The notes below the pieces were generated by a model. The model saw only the letters and a list, made by a program, of their open reading frames with translations, had not been told where the DNA came from and ran no database searches. Shown in pieces: positions 52,415-61,891 of a stretch of DNA of 64,000 bases. Position 1 is the first letter of the stretch; each line of letters starts with the position of its first letter. Position numbers and translations under genes: made by a program. Source of the DNA: CAVQTK01 sp963716455 (GTDB taxonomy: Bacteria; Pseudomonadota; Gammaproteobacteria; Coxiellales; Coxiellaceae); contig CAVQTK010000010.1 of NCBI GenBank assembly GCA_963716455.1, positions 52,174-116,173 of the forward strand, given 5' to 3'.

Positions 52415-53518
52415 TTACCAAAAATGTTTCTGACTTGACCTCATCATGGAGCGATTTGGTATCATGCATATAGCACTATACGCCAATCCAACATCCCCAG
52501 GTTTATCTTCACACCCAAATGCTTCACATTGACAAAGGTTCAATGCCGCGTATTCAGAGCGACACCCTAAAATAATTTCTACTGGCGCAGCCCCCTCATA
52601 ATTGTAACTAACAACCACTGTTTCTTTACAACTCACACGTCCAGTAGCCGGATCAGTATTACAATCACCTCCATCGGAAGGAGTAACAATCAGCTTATAT
52701 AGAGGATCCACATACCCTTTAGAATTGCGCGACATGGTAAGAAATGCTGGAATAGCATTTACAGCACCTTGCTCTCCTGGCTTGCATTGAAATACGATTT
52801 GATATTGCCCCAAAGAAGGATGGCTTGCATAACCACCACTTCTATCTTCAAATTGATCATACAATGTAGTTCGTTGACAATATGAGCTGCGCTTATTAGC
52901 ACCTAATTGCCTAGAAAAAGTGTAGCTTCCATCCATATTTCTTTGTAAAGTTTTTTCTGGATCACAATAACCTTGACTAGCAACATAAATCCCAGATTGA
53001 GCATTACTTGTTTGACTAGGTTGGGCAACTTCAGCTCTCACGTAGCAAGCCGTATTGGTACATTGATTAGTAATATTATTTAGATCGGAAGTAATTATGG
53101 CATTAGGAAGCCGGCTAGCAATGCGTTTTGCGGTACTGCTGTCTCCATTGGGTACCAGCATAGCAACCCAAAACCGAGGTGCGAGTGGTTTACCACTACT
53201 GTCATTTCCCGACCAACAAAAGGGCGTACCATAATTACTTTGAAAATTTTGATTTGGTAAATAATCGTTAACGAAATTATCATTTATGGATGGACGGCTA
53301 CAATCGTTTACATTTTCTTCTGGCCAGGTTCCGATTGCAACATTATAAGCCATTGCAGCTTCTAAAACATGTTGAATATTTAAAGAAGCGATATTAATTC
53401 TTTCAGATAACGCCTTGTCCCGAATGGCTTTAATACTAAGAGATGCAATTAAAGATATGATAGCTACTACAAGAAGTAATTCAATTAATGTATACCCTTG
53501 TTGTATTTTTTTACTCAT
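52415..53518 (-). CDS. Prepilin-like protein, candidate minor/tip pilin
   Basis: 367 residues. Class III leader QQG followed by YTLIELLLVVAIISLIASLS: cleavage after Gly, Glu at +5. A large C-terminal domain with many cysteines (CQCEAFGCEDKP) suits a minor or tip pilin (PilV-like in place and size), possibly disulphide-stabilised. Last pil gene before the unknown giant block. Confidence 0.75.
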   Translation of the reverse strand: MSKKIQQGYTLIELLLVVAIISLIASLSIKAIRDKALSERINIASLNIQHVLEAAMAYNVAIGTWPEENVNDCSRPSINDNFVNDYLPNQNFQSNYGTPFCWSGNDSSGKPLAPRFWVAMLVPNGDSSTAKRIASRLPNAIITSDLNNITNQCTNTACYVRAEVAQPSQTSNAQSGIYVASQGYCDPEKTLQRNMDGSYTFSRQLGANKRSSYCQRTTLYDQFEDRSGGYASHPSLGQYQIVFQCKPGEQGAVNAIPAFLTMSRNSKGYVDPLYKLIVTPSDGGDCNTDPATGRVSCKETVVVSYNYEGAAPVEIILGCRSEYAALNLCQCEAFGCEDKPGDVGLAYSAICMIPNRSMMRSSQKHFW

Positions 53519-53712
53519 TCAACTTCCAGCCAGTTTTATCCTACCATCACAAAATAAATGATGTTCAATTATTCATTCTTAGGGGTATCAGAATGTTCAA
53601 AATGCCGTTCTTGACATTTTGGAATTTATCACAGAAAAATATTACAAAGCAAGAAAAAATTAACAGTCACAAAGCGGAATAGGTAAAGAACATAAAATAG
53701 AAATAGAAATGT

Positions 53713-54324
53713 TTAATCAAAACAGAAGGATCCGGCAGTTGCGCCAGTGAGATTATTTATGAGTTTATAATTTTCACCAGAACGAAAAACTTTCCCTGCT
53801 CCATCAAGAACCCAGGAACTATTACTAAATTCCACATAGCTATTGCTTGGTAAGCTACTCCAAATTAAAGTATTATCAATCGGTTTACTCATATCCGCAT
53901 GCAGTTGTTTTTGATACCAAACAATTTCATCTGGTTTCACCTTAGAACTCATGGCTGCTCGAATTTCTATTGCATATATTGGTTTTTCACCATGGTTATC
54001 TGCCGTTTTGCGCCCTGTGTCTTTTATTTTAGCGAGATAACTCACAACTAACGGAGGACGATTACACTTTAACGGATAAACTTGTTGTAATTGTTCGCAA
54101 TTCACTACCCCAAGTTGAAAAAAACTACCATCCCGATCACATCCATGTGCATGGAAATAAGTATTGGCTGCATGGCGCCAAGCCAGCAAATCGGTTTGAA
54201 TTTGCAAAACTTGAGTGCGCCGTTGATAAAGTTGATAACGATGAGTTGACCATAGCGTAATTATAGCTATGCAGACTAGTACCAACAGCAATTCTACTAA
54301 AGTAAATGCCTGTTGTTTAAGCAA
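53713..54324 (-). CDS. Prepilin-like protein with an Ala at the cleavage site
   Basis: 203 residues. The leader MLKQQA precedes FTLVELLLVLVCIAIITLW, the usual type IV pilin helix with Glu at +5. Residue -1 is Ala rather than the usual Gly, which is tolerated less well by prepilin peptidase. Pairs of Cys in the C-terminal half (HGCDRDG, GSFCFD). A minor pilin is the likely role. The gap 53519-53712 shows no gene. Confidence 0.7.
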   Translation of the reverse strand: MLKQQAFTLVELLLVLVCIAIITLWSTHRYQLYQRRTQVLQIQTDLLAWRHAANTYFHAHGCDRDGSFFQLGVVNCEQLQQVYPLKCNRPPLVVSYLAKIKDTGRKTADNHGEKPIYAIEIRAAMSSKVKPDEIVWYQKQLHADMSKPIDNTLIWSSLPSNSYVEFSNSSWVLDGAGKVFRSGENYKLINNLTGATAGSFCFD

Positions 54325-54333
54325 GAATATATC

Positions 54334-54825
54334 CTAAGACTTGCGCAAATCTACAGCTATTTTAGCATTATTATCTGAACAAGTTGCCCCATTAGGCACC
54401 ATATCATTGAAACTTTCTTGAATGGCATTACACAAATTCGTTGTAGGCAACGGAATATTTAATATAATTTGAGAAGAATTGCCACCGCCTTGACTTACCG
54501 AAACTTCTTGCTGCCAAGGAGTTAATTGTCGACAAGAAGTGCTTTTGTTATCACAGGATACATTTTTAGTGTTGGAACTAATATATCCTTTTTGGATTAA
54601 GGTATCCATGCTATCCAGATCACTAAAAGTTCCATGCTGACTTCCCCACAATTGAATAGCAGAAACATCTACTCCTATGATATTACGTACTGTATTTAAT
54701 TTTTGAGTTGAGGTGGCAGAACCAAAATATTGTAAAACCATTACTAAAGTAATTGCGATAATGCCTAAAGATAAAAGCACCTCAAGCAAAGAAATTCCCG
54801 CTTGTTTTATTCCAATTTTTTTCAT
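54334..54825 (-). CDS. pilS: Major prepilin, PilS-like
   Basis: 163 residues. The short leader ends IKQAG, cleaved before ISLLEVLLSLGIIAITLVMV. It continues LQYFGSATSTQKLNTV with a Cys-containing C-terminal domain. This is the type IVb layout, where the mature N-terminus need not be Met/Phe. Nine bases upstream of the 203-residue prepilin gene. Confidence 0.8.
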   Translation of the reverse strand: MKKIGIKQAGISLLEVLLSLGIIAITLVMVLQYFGSATSTQKLNTVRNIIGVDVSAIQLWGSQHGTFSDLDSMDTLIQKGYISSNTKNVSCDNKSTSCRQLTPWQQEVSVSQGGGNSSQIILNIPLPTTNLCNAIQESFNDMVPNGATCSDNNAKIAVDLRKS

Positions 54826-54895
54826 ATTTATCTCCTCAAGGTTACTACCCCCGCAGGAAGCATAACATGATTACTCAAAAAATAAAATGTAGGCA

Positions 54896-55924
54896 TTATG
54901 TTAAAATACTGCCAACAGTGTATATTCCAAATACTATTGTCATCGCTAACGATGCCGCGATTATCATGAAAAAAGCACCAATAAACTTTCCAGTACGTTC
55001 GATTGTTTTGGCAATCCGGCGCCGAGCTTGACGACCTAAACTTACTAAGGCATGTTCAAAGCCTTTGCCTTTCGCCACAACTCGCAACCTGATTAAATCA
55101 TTGTGATGAATTAAATTGGTATTGAGCACATCAGCTATATTTTCTTGACCTCCGCTCAGATTATATTCCATTTGTAATAAATGCCATGAGAAGTAAGGCT
55201 CAGCATCATATTGCAAAGTGCTAAGCGCCTGCTTCAATATGACTCCATTAGAAATTAATAGTCCTAATGTCTCCATAAAGCGAGCTGCTAAATTGCTTCT
55301 GTACAACGATATTAATGGGATTTCATCTATCCAATAGCGTACTTTTCCGGTTAGATTCTTTAACAGACTATCAATAATTAACGCAAAAGAAATTAGAGAG
55401 ATAGAAATTAACCACCACCATTTTTCTACTATATAACCAATGCGATATAAATTTTTACCCACCGGTGGCCAAGAGGTAATCGGCTTAATGTCTAAAAAAC
55501 TACTAAGTACTGTATTTTTAATAAAAACTGTCATCGTAAGCGCTATGATTAATACGGTAACAGGATAAAGAGTTGAAACTAGAAATGCATTAAAAGTATT
55601 GCTGTATTCACGATACGTATTTGCTGCAGCCTTTAAAGTTTCTGGTAAAGCACCACTAGATTCTCCAACTCTAATTACTTCTATCACAGAATGTGAAAAC
55701 CAGGTTTTCATACCATCTGCCAAACTTTGTCCTCTACTTAAATTAGCGCTAATATGCTTAGCTACAATTTGAGTGATATTATCTGCTATCTCAACAATGG
55801 TATCGATGGCTTGACTGGCAGGGACCCCATCTTCTATAAGAGAAGATAAATCTTCTAAAAAAGCTTGCTGATATTTACGTGTAAACTGTAAGTGCCAAAA
55901 TCGCTGCTTTAATTCTGTAAACAT
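54896..55924 (-). CDS. pilR: Pilus inner-membrane platform protein PilR (GspF family)
   Basis: 342 residues with GspF-type tandem domains and three hydrophobic segments (around residues 115-140, 170-190 and 315-340; the last is GAFFMIIAASLAMTIVFGIY). Motif SLADGMKTWF and LSGGQENIADVLN are in the cytoplasmic parts. It works with the PilQ ATPase as the assembly platform. 78 bases follow pilQ. Confidence 0.85.
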   Translation of the reverse strand: MFTELKQRFWHLQFTRKYQQAFLEDLSSLIEDGVPASQAIDTIVEIADNITQIVAKHISANLSRGQSLADGMKTWFSHSVIEVIRVGESSGALPETLKAAANTYREYSNTFNAFLVSTLYPVTVLIIALTMTVFIKNTVLSSFLDIKPITSWPPVGKNLYRIGYIVEKWWWLISISLISFALIIDSLLKNLTGKVRYWIDEIPLISLYRSNLAARFMETLGLLISNGVILKQALSTLQYDAEPYFSWHLLQMEYNLSGGQENIADVLNTNLIHHNDLIRLRVVAKGKGFEHALVSLGRQARRRIAKTIERTGKFIGAFFMIIAASLAMTIVFGIYTVGSILT

Positions 55925-56002
55925 GGGATTAGCTCATTTACTTATATGTCTCGCTTTTATTTTCACCTGCAAAAAGGTACCCACACCACGGGATCTTACG
56001 AA

Positions 56003-57598
56003 TTACCAGCCATCATCCCAACCACCTTCAGCTCTTAATATGGGCGTTGAAGAAGTAAAACTACTACTAAATTCTCCCGCTAAAGACTCAGCGTCCAAAG
56101 GATCAACTTGCCCTTCTTTAACTAATTGCAAAAGCCGGTCGTGGTAACTTAACCAACCGTTTTCCTTAAGATAAATCAACCAACCACTCGTATTGTTTTC
56201 GTGAATAAATTGTCGACCACGCTCATCAATCCAAATCATTTCTGCCACCACCTTGCGGGTATATATGCCTAACCCATGACATTTAGCGCAATCTTGTCCA
56301 CGCGCTTTCACTTTAGAGATTCTCTCGGCAAAGATATCCCGCCAACGTGAAACATGGCTTCGATGGCGGTCTGACTGCTCTAGTGGTATAGAACAATGGG
56401 GACATAATATGGGAGCCAACCGTTGGCAAATTAAGCAAACTAATAAGTCCGGGCTAGCCAGCAATTTTGCCGCTACCCCTAAATCAGTGAGTCGAGTGAT
56501 AATTCCTGGGGCACTATTAGCATGTACAGTGGAGAAAACTAAATGACCTGTAATAGCAGCGCGCACCATTACACTTGCTGTATCCTCATCACGCATTTCA
56601 CCCAACACCAACACATCTGGATCCATGCGTAACACAGTTCGAGCCATACTGGCAAAACTGCGATCATAATGTTCCGTATTGACTGGAACTTGGGTCACAC
56701 TGTTGACTACTTTTTCGACTGGGTCTTCGATGGAATATAATTTTCGATAATCCTCAATCAATTGCATGCAAGATGCTAAGGTAGTAGTTTTGCCTGAGCC
56801 TGTCGGTCCTGCTAATAAAACTGCCCCATAAGGCATATTCACAGCGCGTTTTAGTAAAGCCACTTGTTCAGGCAAATACCCAAGTTGTTCTAGAGAAGGA
56901 ATATCTTTATCTGCTGTGGTTAAAATACGTAGCACCACATCAAATCCGCCATGAGCAGGTAAACTTGCCAAACGCAAGCGTACTTCTTTTTCATCAATTA
57001 ACAATGGCATCGAAGCATTTTGTGGGACTAGAGGATTAAAGTGGGTGATGGCATGATCGGTTTCTTTATTAAAGGCTACGGATGCTACTTCTCTTGCTAG
57101 CTTAGGCAACCATTCGGCATGTAAAAATAGTTCTCCATGTTTGCGGAAACGGATGCGAGCCACGTCCGCTCTGACTTCTATATGAATATCGGTGGCCTCA
57201 ACATCTAACGCACCTTTAACTAACAAACGTAATCGCTGCTGCTGAGTACTAACCTCAACGATATTGTCATTATCACCATCCTGGTGATTCCGTTCTTCAG
57301 CATTTTCTAACAGTATACGGATCAATGCGCTGGTAGCGGGGAATACTAAACCAGGAACCAACCCTTTATTGTGCATCACAATTTTACAATTTTGAACTAA
57401 TCGAGAGGTAGGATCGCTAGTAAGAATTGTACCGCTTTGTAAGACAACAATGCTTTTTTGCTGTCGACACCAGGCAAGCATTTCTGGCATAGCATGATCC
57501 TTGGGACTTAAGTCTGCTTGGCTGCTCAGAACCTTACGCTGTGAAATGCTGGCATATTGCTCAAGAATTTGCTGCTCATGCGATGACTGCTGCTTCAT
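56003..57598 (-). CDS. pilQ: Pilus assembly ATPase PilQ (GspE/PulE family)
   Basis: 531 residues. Walker A GPTGSGKTTTLAS near residue 263, Asp box DPVEKVVNSV, Walker B VLVLGEMRDEDTA, His box HLVFSTVHANSAP. A C-terminal Cys-rich zinc module is typical of the family (CQRLAPILCPHC, then DCAKCHGLG). Powers pilin polymerisation. First gene of the pil run; the only pilus ATPase in the window (no retraction ATPase). Confidence 0.93.
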   Translation of the reverse strand: MKQQSSHEQQILEQYASISQRKVLSSQADLSPKDHAMPEMLAWCRQQKSIVVLQSGTILTSDPTSRLVQNCKIVMHNKGLVPGLVFPATSALIRILLENAEERNHQDGDNDNIVEVSTQQQRLRLLVKGALDVEATDIHIEVRADVARIRFRKHGELFLHAEWLPKLAREVASVAFNKETDHAITHFNPLVPQNASMPLLIDEKEVRLRLASLPAHGGFDVVLRILTTADKDIPSLEQLGYLPEQVALLKRAVNMPYGAVLLAGPTGSGKTTTLASCMQLIEDYRKLYSIEDPVEKVVNSVTQVPVNTEHYDRSFASMARTVLRMDPDVLVLGEMRDEDTASVMVRAAITGHLVFSTVHANSAPGIITRLTDLGVAAKLLASPDLLVCLICQRLAPILCPHCSIPLEQSDRHRSHVSRWRDIFAERISKVKARGQDCAKCHGLGIYTRKVVAEMIWIDERGRQFIHENNTSGWLIYLKENGWLSYHDRLLQLVKEGQVDPLDAESLAGEFSSSFTSSTPILRAEGGWDDGW

Positions 57599-57696
57599 AC
57601 AACACCCTTTGTTTTCATCAAATCTTTTGTGAAACTACATACTAGTTGAGCCTCAAGCAAATTGTCAAGGAGCACCACCTCTCAAGCAGAAATGTA

Positions 57697-57886
57697 TTTA
57701 ACCTAAATCTCTGCAGTTACCACCGTAGCGAGAACATTTAGTGCGCTGCAAGATTTAAGGTTTCTTGTGAATTTTTTCCTAAAAGCCGTACTCCCCCGTC
57801 CGGTGAAGGAAAAAATTCACAAAAAAGTCTCAAGATTCTGTGCAATAGGTCTTCGCAGTAGGAGGCAACTGCAGAATTTTAGGTTT
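57697..57886. repeat. Long imperfect inverted repeat upstream of pilQ
   Basis: Nested arms: AACCTAAATCTCTGCAGTT (57701-57719) against AACTGCAGAATTTTAGGTT (57867-57885), and TTGTGAATTTTTTCCT against AGGAAAAAATTCACAA inside it. The RNA would fold into a hairpin of about 190 bases. It covers the gap between pilQ and the next gene and ends at the stop of the 186-residue gene. It could attenuate transcription into pilQ or be a decayed small mobile element. Confidence 0.6.
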
Positions 57887-58445
57887 AAGCTGCTTGCGCT
57901 AAAGTTTCCCCTAATCTGGTTTCAAAATCGTGCATGACTTTGCGAAAAAAAGTTTTATTCTTTTCGTATAAACGCTCCAAGGTACTGGTATAGAGAGAAA
58001 TTTGATCCTGCGAAGCAAGCTCCAAAATTAGTGGGTGATAGGCAACTACTTGCTGTACCACTTGCTCAGTGAGCTGCTCTCCAGGAACACTCAGCAACTG
58101 AATGGTTTTAACCAACAAACCCGAAGCTTTCTGGGCTTTATGAATTACTTGATCATCTTCAACAATAAAATTGTTTAGATATTCACCTAAATATTTTGCA
58201 AACCTTACAATACCGTAGTAAGAGTAATATCCTTCATTAGGAATACGAATATTTTTTTCAATATCCGCCAAAATCTCTTTTGCAACTCTAAACAACACCG
58301 ACTCGCTAAAAAATATACTAGGATCTTTTAAGCGCAACTGTGCTATTTTTGCATTACGCTGTTGAGGCGTAAGATATTTTTTTAAGATTTGACGATAGTC
58401 GCTAATAGCGCGCGACATAGTTTCGATAAATGTGGACTCTATCAT
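57885..58445 (-). CDS. Unknown 186-residue helical protein
   Basis: One frame, ATG to TAA, soluble and alpha-helical (AISDYRQILKKYLTPQQRNAK, YYSYYGIVRFAKYLGEYLN). No signal peptide, membrane helix or recognised domain. It lies at the upstream side of the pilus locus in the same direction, but separated from pilQ by the long inverted repeat. The gap 58446-58664 holds its upstream region and, on the plus strand, the promoter side of the transpeptidase gene. Confidence 0.6.
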   Translation of the reverse strand: MIESTFIETMSRAISDYRQILKKYLTPQQRNAKIAQLRLKDPSIFFSESVLFRVAKEILADIEKNIRIPNEGYYSYYGIVRFAKYLGEYLNNFIVEDDQVIHKAQKASGLLVKTIQLLSVPGEQLTEQVVQQVVAYHPLILELASQDQISLYTSTLERLYEKNKTFFRKVMHDFETRLGETLAQAA

Positions 58446-58664
58446 AATTGAGTATGTCCTCCGACTAAATATCTAATATCTTACCGCAAATACCTTAAAA
58501 AAATATTAAGCTTTTGTGCCACATTTCAATGGCCACACTATTTGTCCAAAAATAAGTCTTTTTTCCATATATTTAAAATCACCAACTATAATTAGAAATA
58601 TAGAAATAAAAATTAGTACGTAACTAAAGAATTTTTCAAAGCAATAGGTAAAAAGGAGAAACAC

Positions 58665-59353
58665 ATGAAAGGGGTTTTATCGTTCGTCACTGGCATAACC
58701 TTCCTCTGTGCCATACAAATTAATGTACAAGCAGCAAATTATTATGGAAGACAGCTCTGTAATTATTCTCAATTTAATTGTGTAAAGCCGGCAACAAAAA
58801 GTTGGGAGAGACTCTTTCCTAATCCACGAGAGCGAGATATGGTCATGCGCCTAAATCGCACTAATAGACCAATTGGTAGCCGACCCTGGATTATTGTACC
58901 AAAAAATTTACAGTCGGTATCACTCATGTCGCTCTCTCCTTTTGCGGCCCAAATTTCTCCCCCAGGAGGCAATGCCGTCTTAGAAGCATAGATAAGCAAG
59001 CTTTTGGAGCCTACGATGGGAGCGGCCGACTTGTCCGTTGGGGACCCATTTCTAGTGCAAAAGGCTACTGCGCCGATATTCATGGAAGATGCACCACTCC
59101 CACGGGTAGTTTCCATGTGACTGGAAAGAAAGGGGCCGACTGTATATCAACTAAATTCCCTGTCACTACTCGCGGAGGCGCCCCCATGCCTTATTGTATG
59201 TTTTTTCATGGTGGCTATGCATTACATGGCTCCTATGAGCTTCCAGGGTATAATGCCAGCCACGGGTGTGTCCGTATGTATAAAGCAGATGCCGAGTGGC
59301 TAAATCAAAGTTTTTTGCGTATTGGTAGTAAAGTTATTGTCAGTCGCAGCTAA
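58665..59353 (+). pseudogene. L,D-transpeptidase (YkuD), one frameshift
   Basis: Crosslinks peptidoglycan or attaches lipoproteins to it. AAGGAG precedes the ATG. The first 108 residues include a signal peptide (ending VQA) and RPWIIVPKNL. A shift near 58980 is needed to reach FGAYDGSGRLVRWGPISSAK, PTGSFHVTGKKG and the catalytic HGSYELPGYNASHGCVRMY with the nucleophile Cys. Joined length is about 229 residues. All catalytic residues survive, so a single indel is the only visible fault. Confidence 0.88.
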
Positions 59354-59373
59354 GGTATGCTAAGTTTGCGTAC

Positions 59374-59949
59374 ATGATACATGAAACAGGAACTGGGGAA
59401 TGGCAAAACCCTTCTCCAGTAGCTTGGTATATTAACCTTCCCCTAAAAGGTTTGACTCAGGAACAATGGCAGTGTTTAACTGCCGCAGACTCATTGACCA
59501 TTCGCTTACAGAAAATGAGTCATAATGCTCTAGATCTGCGCTTACAAAAAAATGGCTGGTCTAATGCCTATCCCGAAGAAAGATTGATACTTCCCTCTTT
59601 AGAAAGCGACTCTAAAGTATGGATTCGTGAAATCGTTCACTGCGTCCGACAAAGACCTTGGGTATGGACCCGTACAGTCATTCCAGTAACCACTATAGAA
59701 AATACAAATATCCCCGCCAATACAAGCCAATCCATTGGCACTTTTTTATTTAGTGATTCTAACTTAAAACGCAGCCCCTTTTTGTTTTGTATATTGCCTT
59801 ATACCCACCCCTATTATCAAAGTTTTCAAAGTTGTTGCCCAAAATCAGCTGTACCTTTATGGACCAGATGCTCAACTTTGCTTTTTAAAAAGTTTCCTTT
59901 ATTAATAATAGAAACATTTTTACCTGATTTTTTTCTTCATGTTAAATAG
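59374..59949 (+). CDS. ubiC: Chorismate pyruvate-lyase UbiC
   Basis: Makes 4-hydroxybenzoate from chorismate, the first step of ubiquinone synthesis. 191 residues. Family features: an early W region (LTQEQWQCLTAADSLTIRLQ), VWTRTVIP, and the end VPLWTRCSTLLFKKFPLLIIETFLPDF. It lies directly upstream of ubiA, the usual partner. Its TAG stop consists of the first bases of a family B element, so the native last codons may have been replaced. Confidence 0.85.
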   Translation: MIHETGTGEWQNPSPVAWYINLPLKGLTQEQWQCLTAADSLTIRLQKMSHNALDLRLQKNGWSNAYPEERLILPSLESDSKVWIREIVHCVRQRPWVWTRTVIPVTTIENTNIPANTSQSIGTFLFSDSNLKRSPFLFCILPYTHPYYQSFQSCCPKSAVPLWTRCSTLLFKKFPLLIIETFLPDFFLHVK

Positions 59950-60059
59950 ACCTTTTCCAAACCAAGTATTTTATTCAAATGCAAGGCAAAAGAAGCGAGG
60001 AGCGGAGTTCATATGAAAATAAATAAGCCTCGAGCGAGTGCTGCAACACAGAAGCCTAA
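59947..60059. repeat. Family B element, partial, between ubiC and ubiA
   Basis: Starts TAGACCTTTTCCAAACCAAG and carries the family B core GAGGAGCGGAGTTCATATG, but lacks the far inverted end. It runs directly into a family A element at 60060. The ATG at 60013, where the ubiA frame now begins, lies inside it. Confidence 0.75.
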
Positions 60060-61015
60060 TAGACTTCTTGCGAAATTCGCTGCTGGTAGCAAAGTGCAAG
60101 GCGCATCGAAGCGCAAAACCGGAGCATACACGCCAGTATGTGAGGATTTGAGCACCGAAGCAACGCAGCAATTTGCAAATGATTACATTAGATTAATGCG
60201 CTTAGACAAACCAATTGGCATTTTACTCCTGCTATGGCCTACTTTATGGGCTCTGTGGATTTCAGCCCAAGGTATCCCCCAATCACCAATCCTTCTAATC
60301 TTCATTTTAGGAGTGATATTAATGCGTACTGCGGGCTGTATAATAAATGACATAGCTGATCGAGATTTCGATCATAAGGTCAAACGTACTCAAGACCGTC
60401 CTTTAACCACTCGAGTAATAAAAGTTAAACATGCGCTCATTTTATTCGGCATGCTTTGCCTGCTTTGTTTGGGCTTAGTTTTGCTCTTAAATAAGCTAAC
60501 TATTTATTTAGCGGAGTCATTGGCTGGTTTGTCGCATTACTGTACCCTTTTATGAAACGCATCACTTATTGGCCCCAAGCTTTTCTAGGAATCGCATTTG
60601 CTTGGGAAATCCCCATGGCCTTTGCCGCGCAAACCAACAGTATTCCTCTGTTAGCCTGGTGGTTATTTGCTACTACGGCTTTATGGATTATTGCTTATGA
60701 TACTCAATATGCGATGGCAGACCGAGAAGATGATATACAAGTCGGAGTTAAATCCACAGCAATTTTATTCGCCCAATACGATCGACTTATTATTGCTTCA
60801 TTACAAATAACAGTACTGATTTCTTGGTTGATAATGGCCCATTTTTTGGCATTAGGAAAAAGCTTCTATCTCGGATGGGGTTGCGCTTTATTTTTAGCAA
60901 TTTATCAGCAAATTTTAATCTATCATCGCCACCCTGCAGATTGTTTTCGCGCTTTATAAATAACAATTGGTTTGGATGTGTTATTTTCTTAGGCCTTTTG
61001 TTTAGCTTTAATTAG
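60013..61015 (+). pseudogene. ubiA: 4-hydroxybenzoate octaprenyltransferase UbiA, two frameshifts and element-derived 5' end
   Basis: Attaches the prenyl tail in ubiquinone synthesis. The frame opens at 60013 inside a family B element and crosses family A (ASKRKTGAYTPVCEDLSTEA). It enters native sequence at about codon 57 (YIRLMRLDKPIGILLLLWPT). The first Asp-rich site is NDIADRDFD. A shift near 60512 leads into PFMKRITYWPQAFLGIAFAW and the second site YDTQYAMADREDD. A second shift near 60955 leads into INNNWFGCVIFLGLLFSFN. The native start could be ATG 60195. Both active sites are conserved. Confidence 0.88.
60060..60177. repeat. Family A element, reversed and truncated, fused to ubiA
   Basis: 118 bp. 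TAGACTTCTTGCGAAATTCG to GCAACGCAGCAATTTGCAA, reverse-oriented relative to copies 1 and 2, and lacking the far end. Open in one frame through its whole length. It encodes the same peptide core as the copy in the giant gene (KTGAYTPVCED shared). Confidence 0.88.
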
Positions 61016-61084
61016 AATTACCTCCCCCAACCAAACCTTCACAGTGAAGACCATTAAAAACAATGGCGCTTGTTATAATATCAA

Positions 61085-61582
61085 TTACCTTCGGCTATTA
61101 ACTTGTTGATTAATGGACCGACCAAGCGCATGGATCAACTGCAACGTATCGGTTTTCGCCGCAGAAGTAAACAAAGAAAACGAAAAAGTACCCAGACGAT
61201 AGCAAAAAACATTCATCGCTTTCTTATCACCGCATTGCGCAATTATAATCTCCAACTCTTCTAACTGATGTCGCGTTAAGTTCTTTTTATTCACTATGCT
61301 CTTTAGTTTTGCATAAAGATGGATTAATCCATCACGTTTCTCGCGCAAGATACGCCGCGTATTTGACGCCATACAACAACTATTAATTCGATTATCCAGC
61401 TCAAGAATTTTACTGCCCAATTCTAATAACCATATTTGGTATCCTGAGGCAGATATTTTCTTCATTTTCGCTACTTCCTTAGCAAGATCAGGCACAACTT
61501 CTTCGCGAATATGAGGCGCAGAATTATTAACAGGGCTATGCTTTTCATCTAGGGAAGTAGAACTACGATTTACAGAAGACAA
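61085..61582 (-). CDS. Unknown 165-residue protein
   Basis: A helical soluble protein with a Ser-rich N-terminus (MSSVNRSSTSLDEKHS) and a basic centre (NTRRILREKRDG). No recognised domain, signal peptide or membrane helix. The end CYRLGTFSFSLF and SINQQVNSRR are unremarkable. Such small proteins with disordered N-termini are common among candidate effectors in Legionellales; I do not claim that role. Confidence 0.5.
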   Translation of the reverse strand: MSSVNRSSTSLDEKHSPVNNSAPHIREEVVPDLAKEVAKMKKISASGYQIWLLELGSKILELDNRINSCCMASNTRRILREKRDGLIHLYAKLKSIVNKKNLTRHQLEELEIIIAQCGDKKAMNVFCYRLGTFSFSLFTSAAKTDTLQLIHALGRSINQQVNSRR

Positions 61583-61738
61583 TAAAGGAACTATGGAAAG
61601 ATATTACAAAGCAGGACATAAAAAATATTAGAAGAACTCTATCAACAGTTAATCGCAGTTATTGAGCAAATACAACATGTTATTTAGCTTTGGTTAAAGA
61701 CAGAAAAGTGAGATAATTTACTTTAAAATAAAAATCCC

Positions 61739-61752
61739 CGCGGCAAGCCGCG
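61739..61752. other. GC-rich hairpin in a gene-free gap
   Basis: CGCGGC-AA-GCCGCG, six perfect pairs. A T-rich stretch does not follow, so a terminator is doubtful. It lies in the gene-free interval 61583-61953. Confidence 0.4.
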
Positions 61753-61891
61753 ACGAATAAATTTAAAAATGAATCACAACCGCTTTTTAACTTTTTGTAT
61801 TAGTCTTAGGAACATTGAGCGTTAAAATACACGTTCTCACTTCTTGTCTAAGAGTATCTTTTCCAAACATTTTAAGCATGTTGGCTGATAC

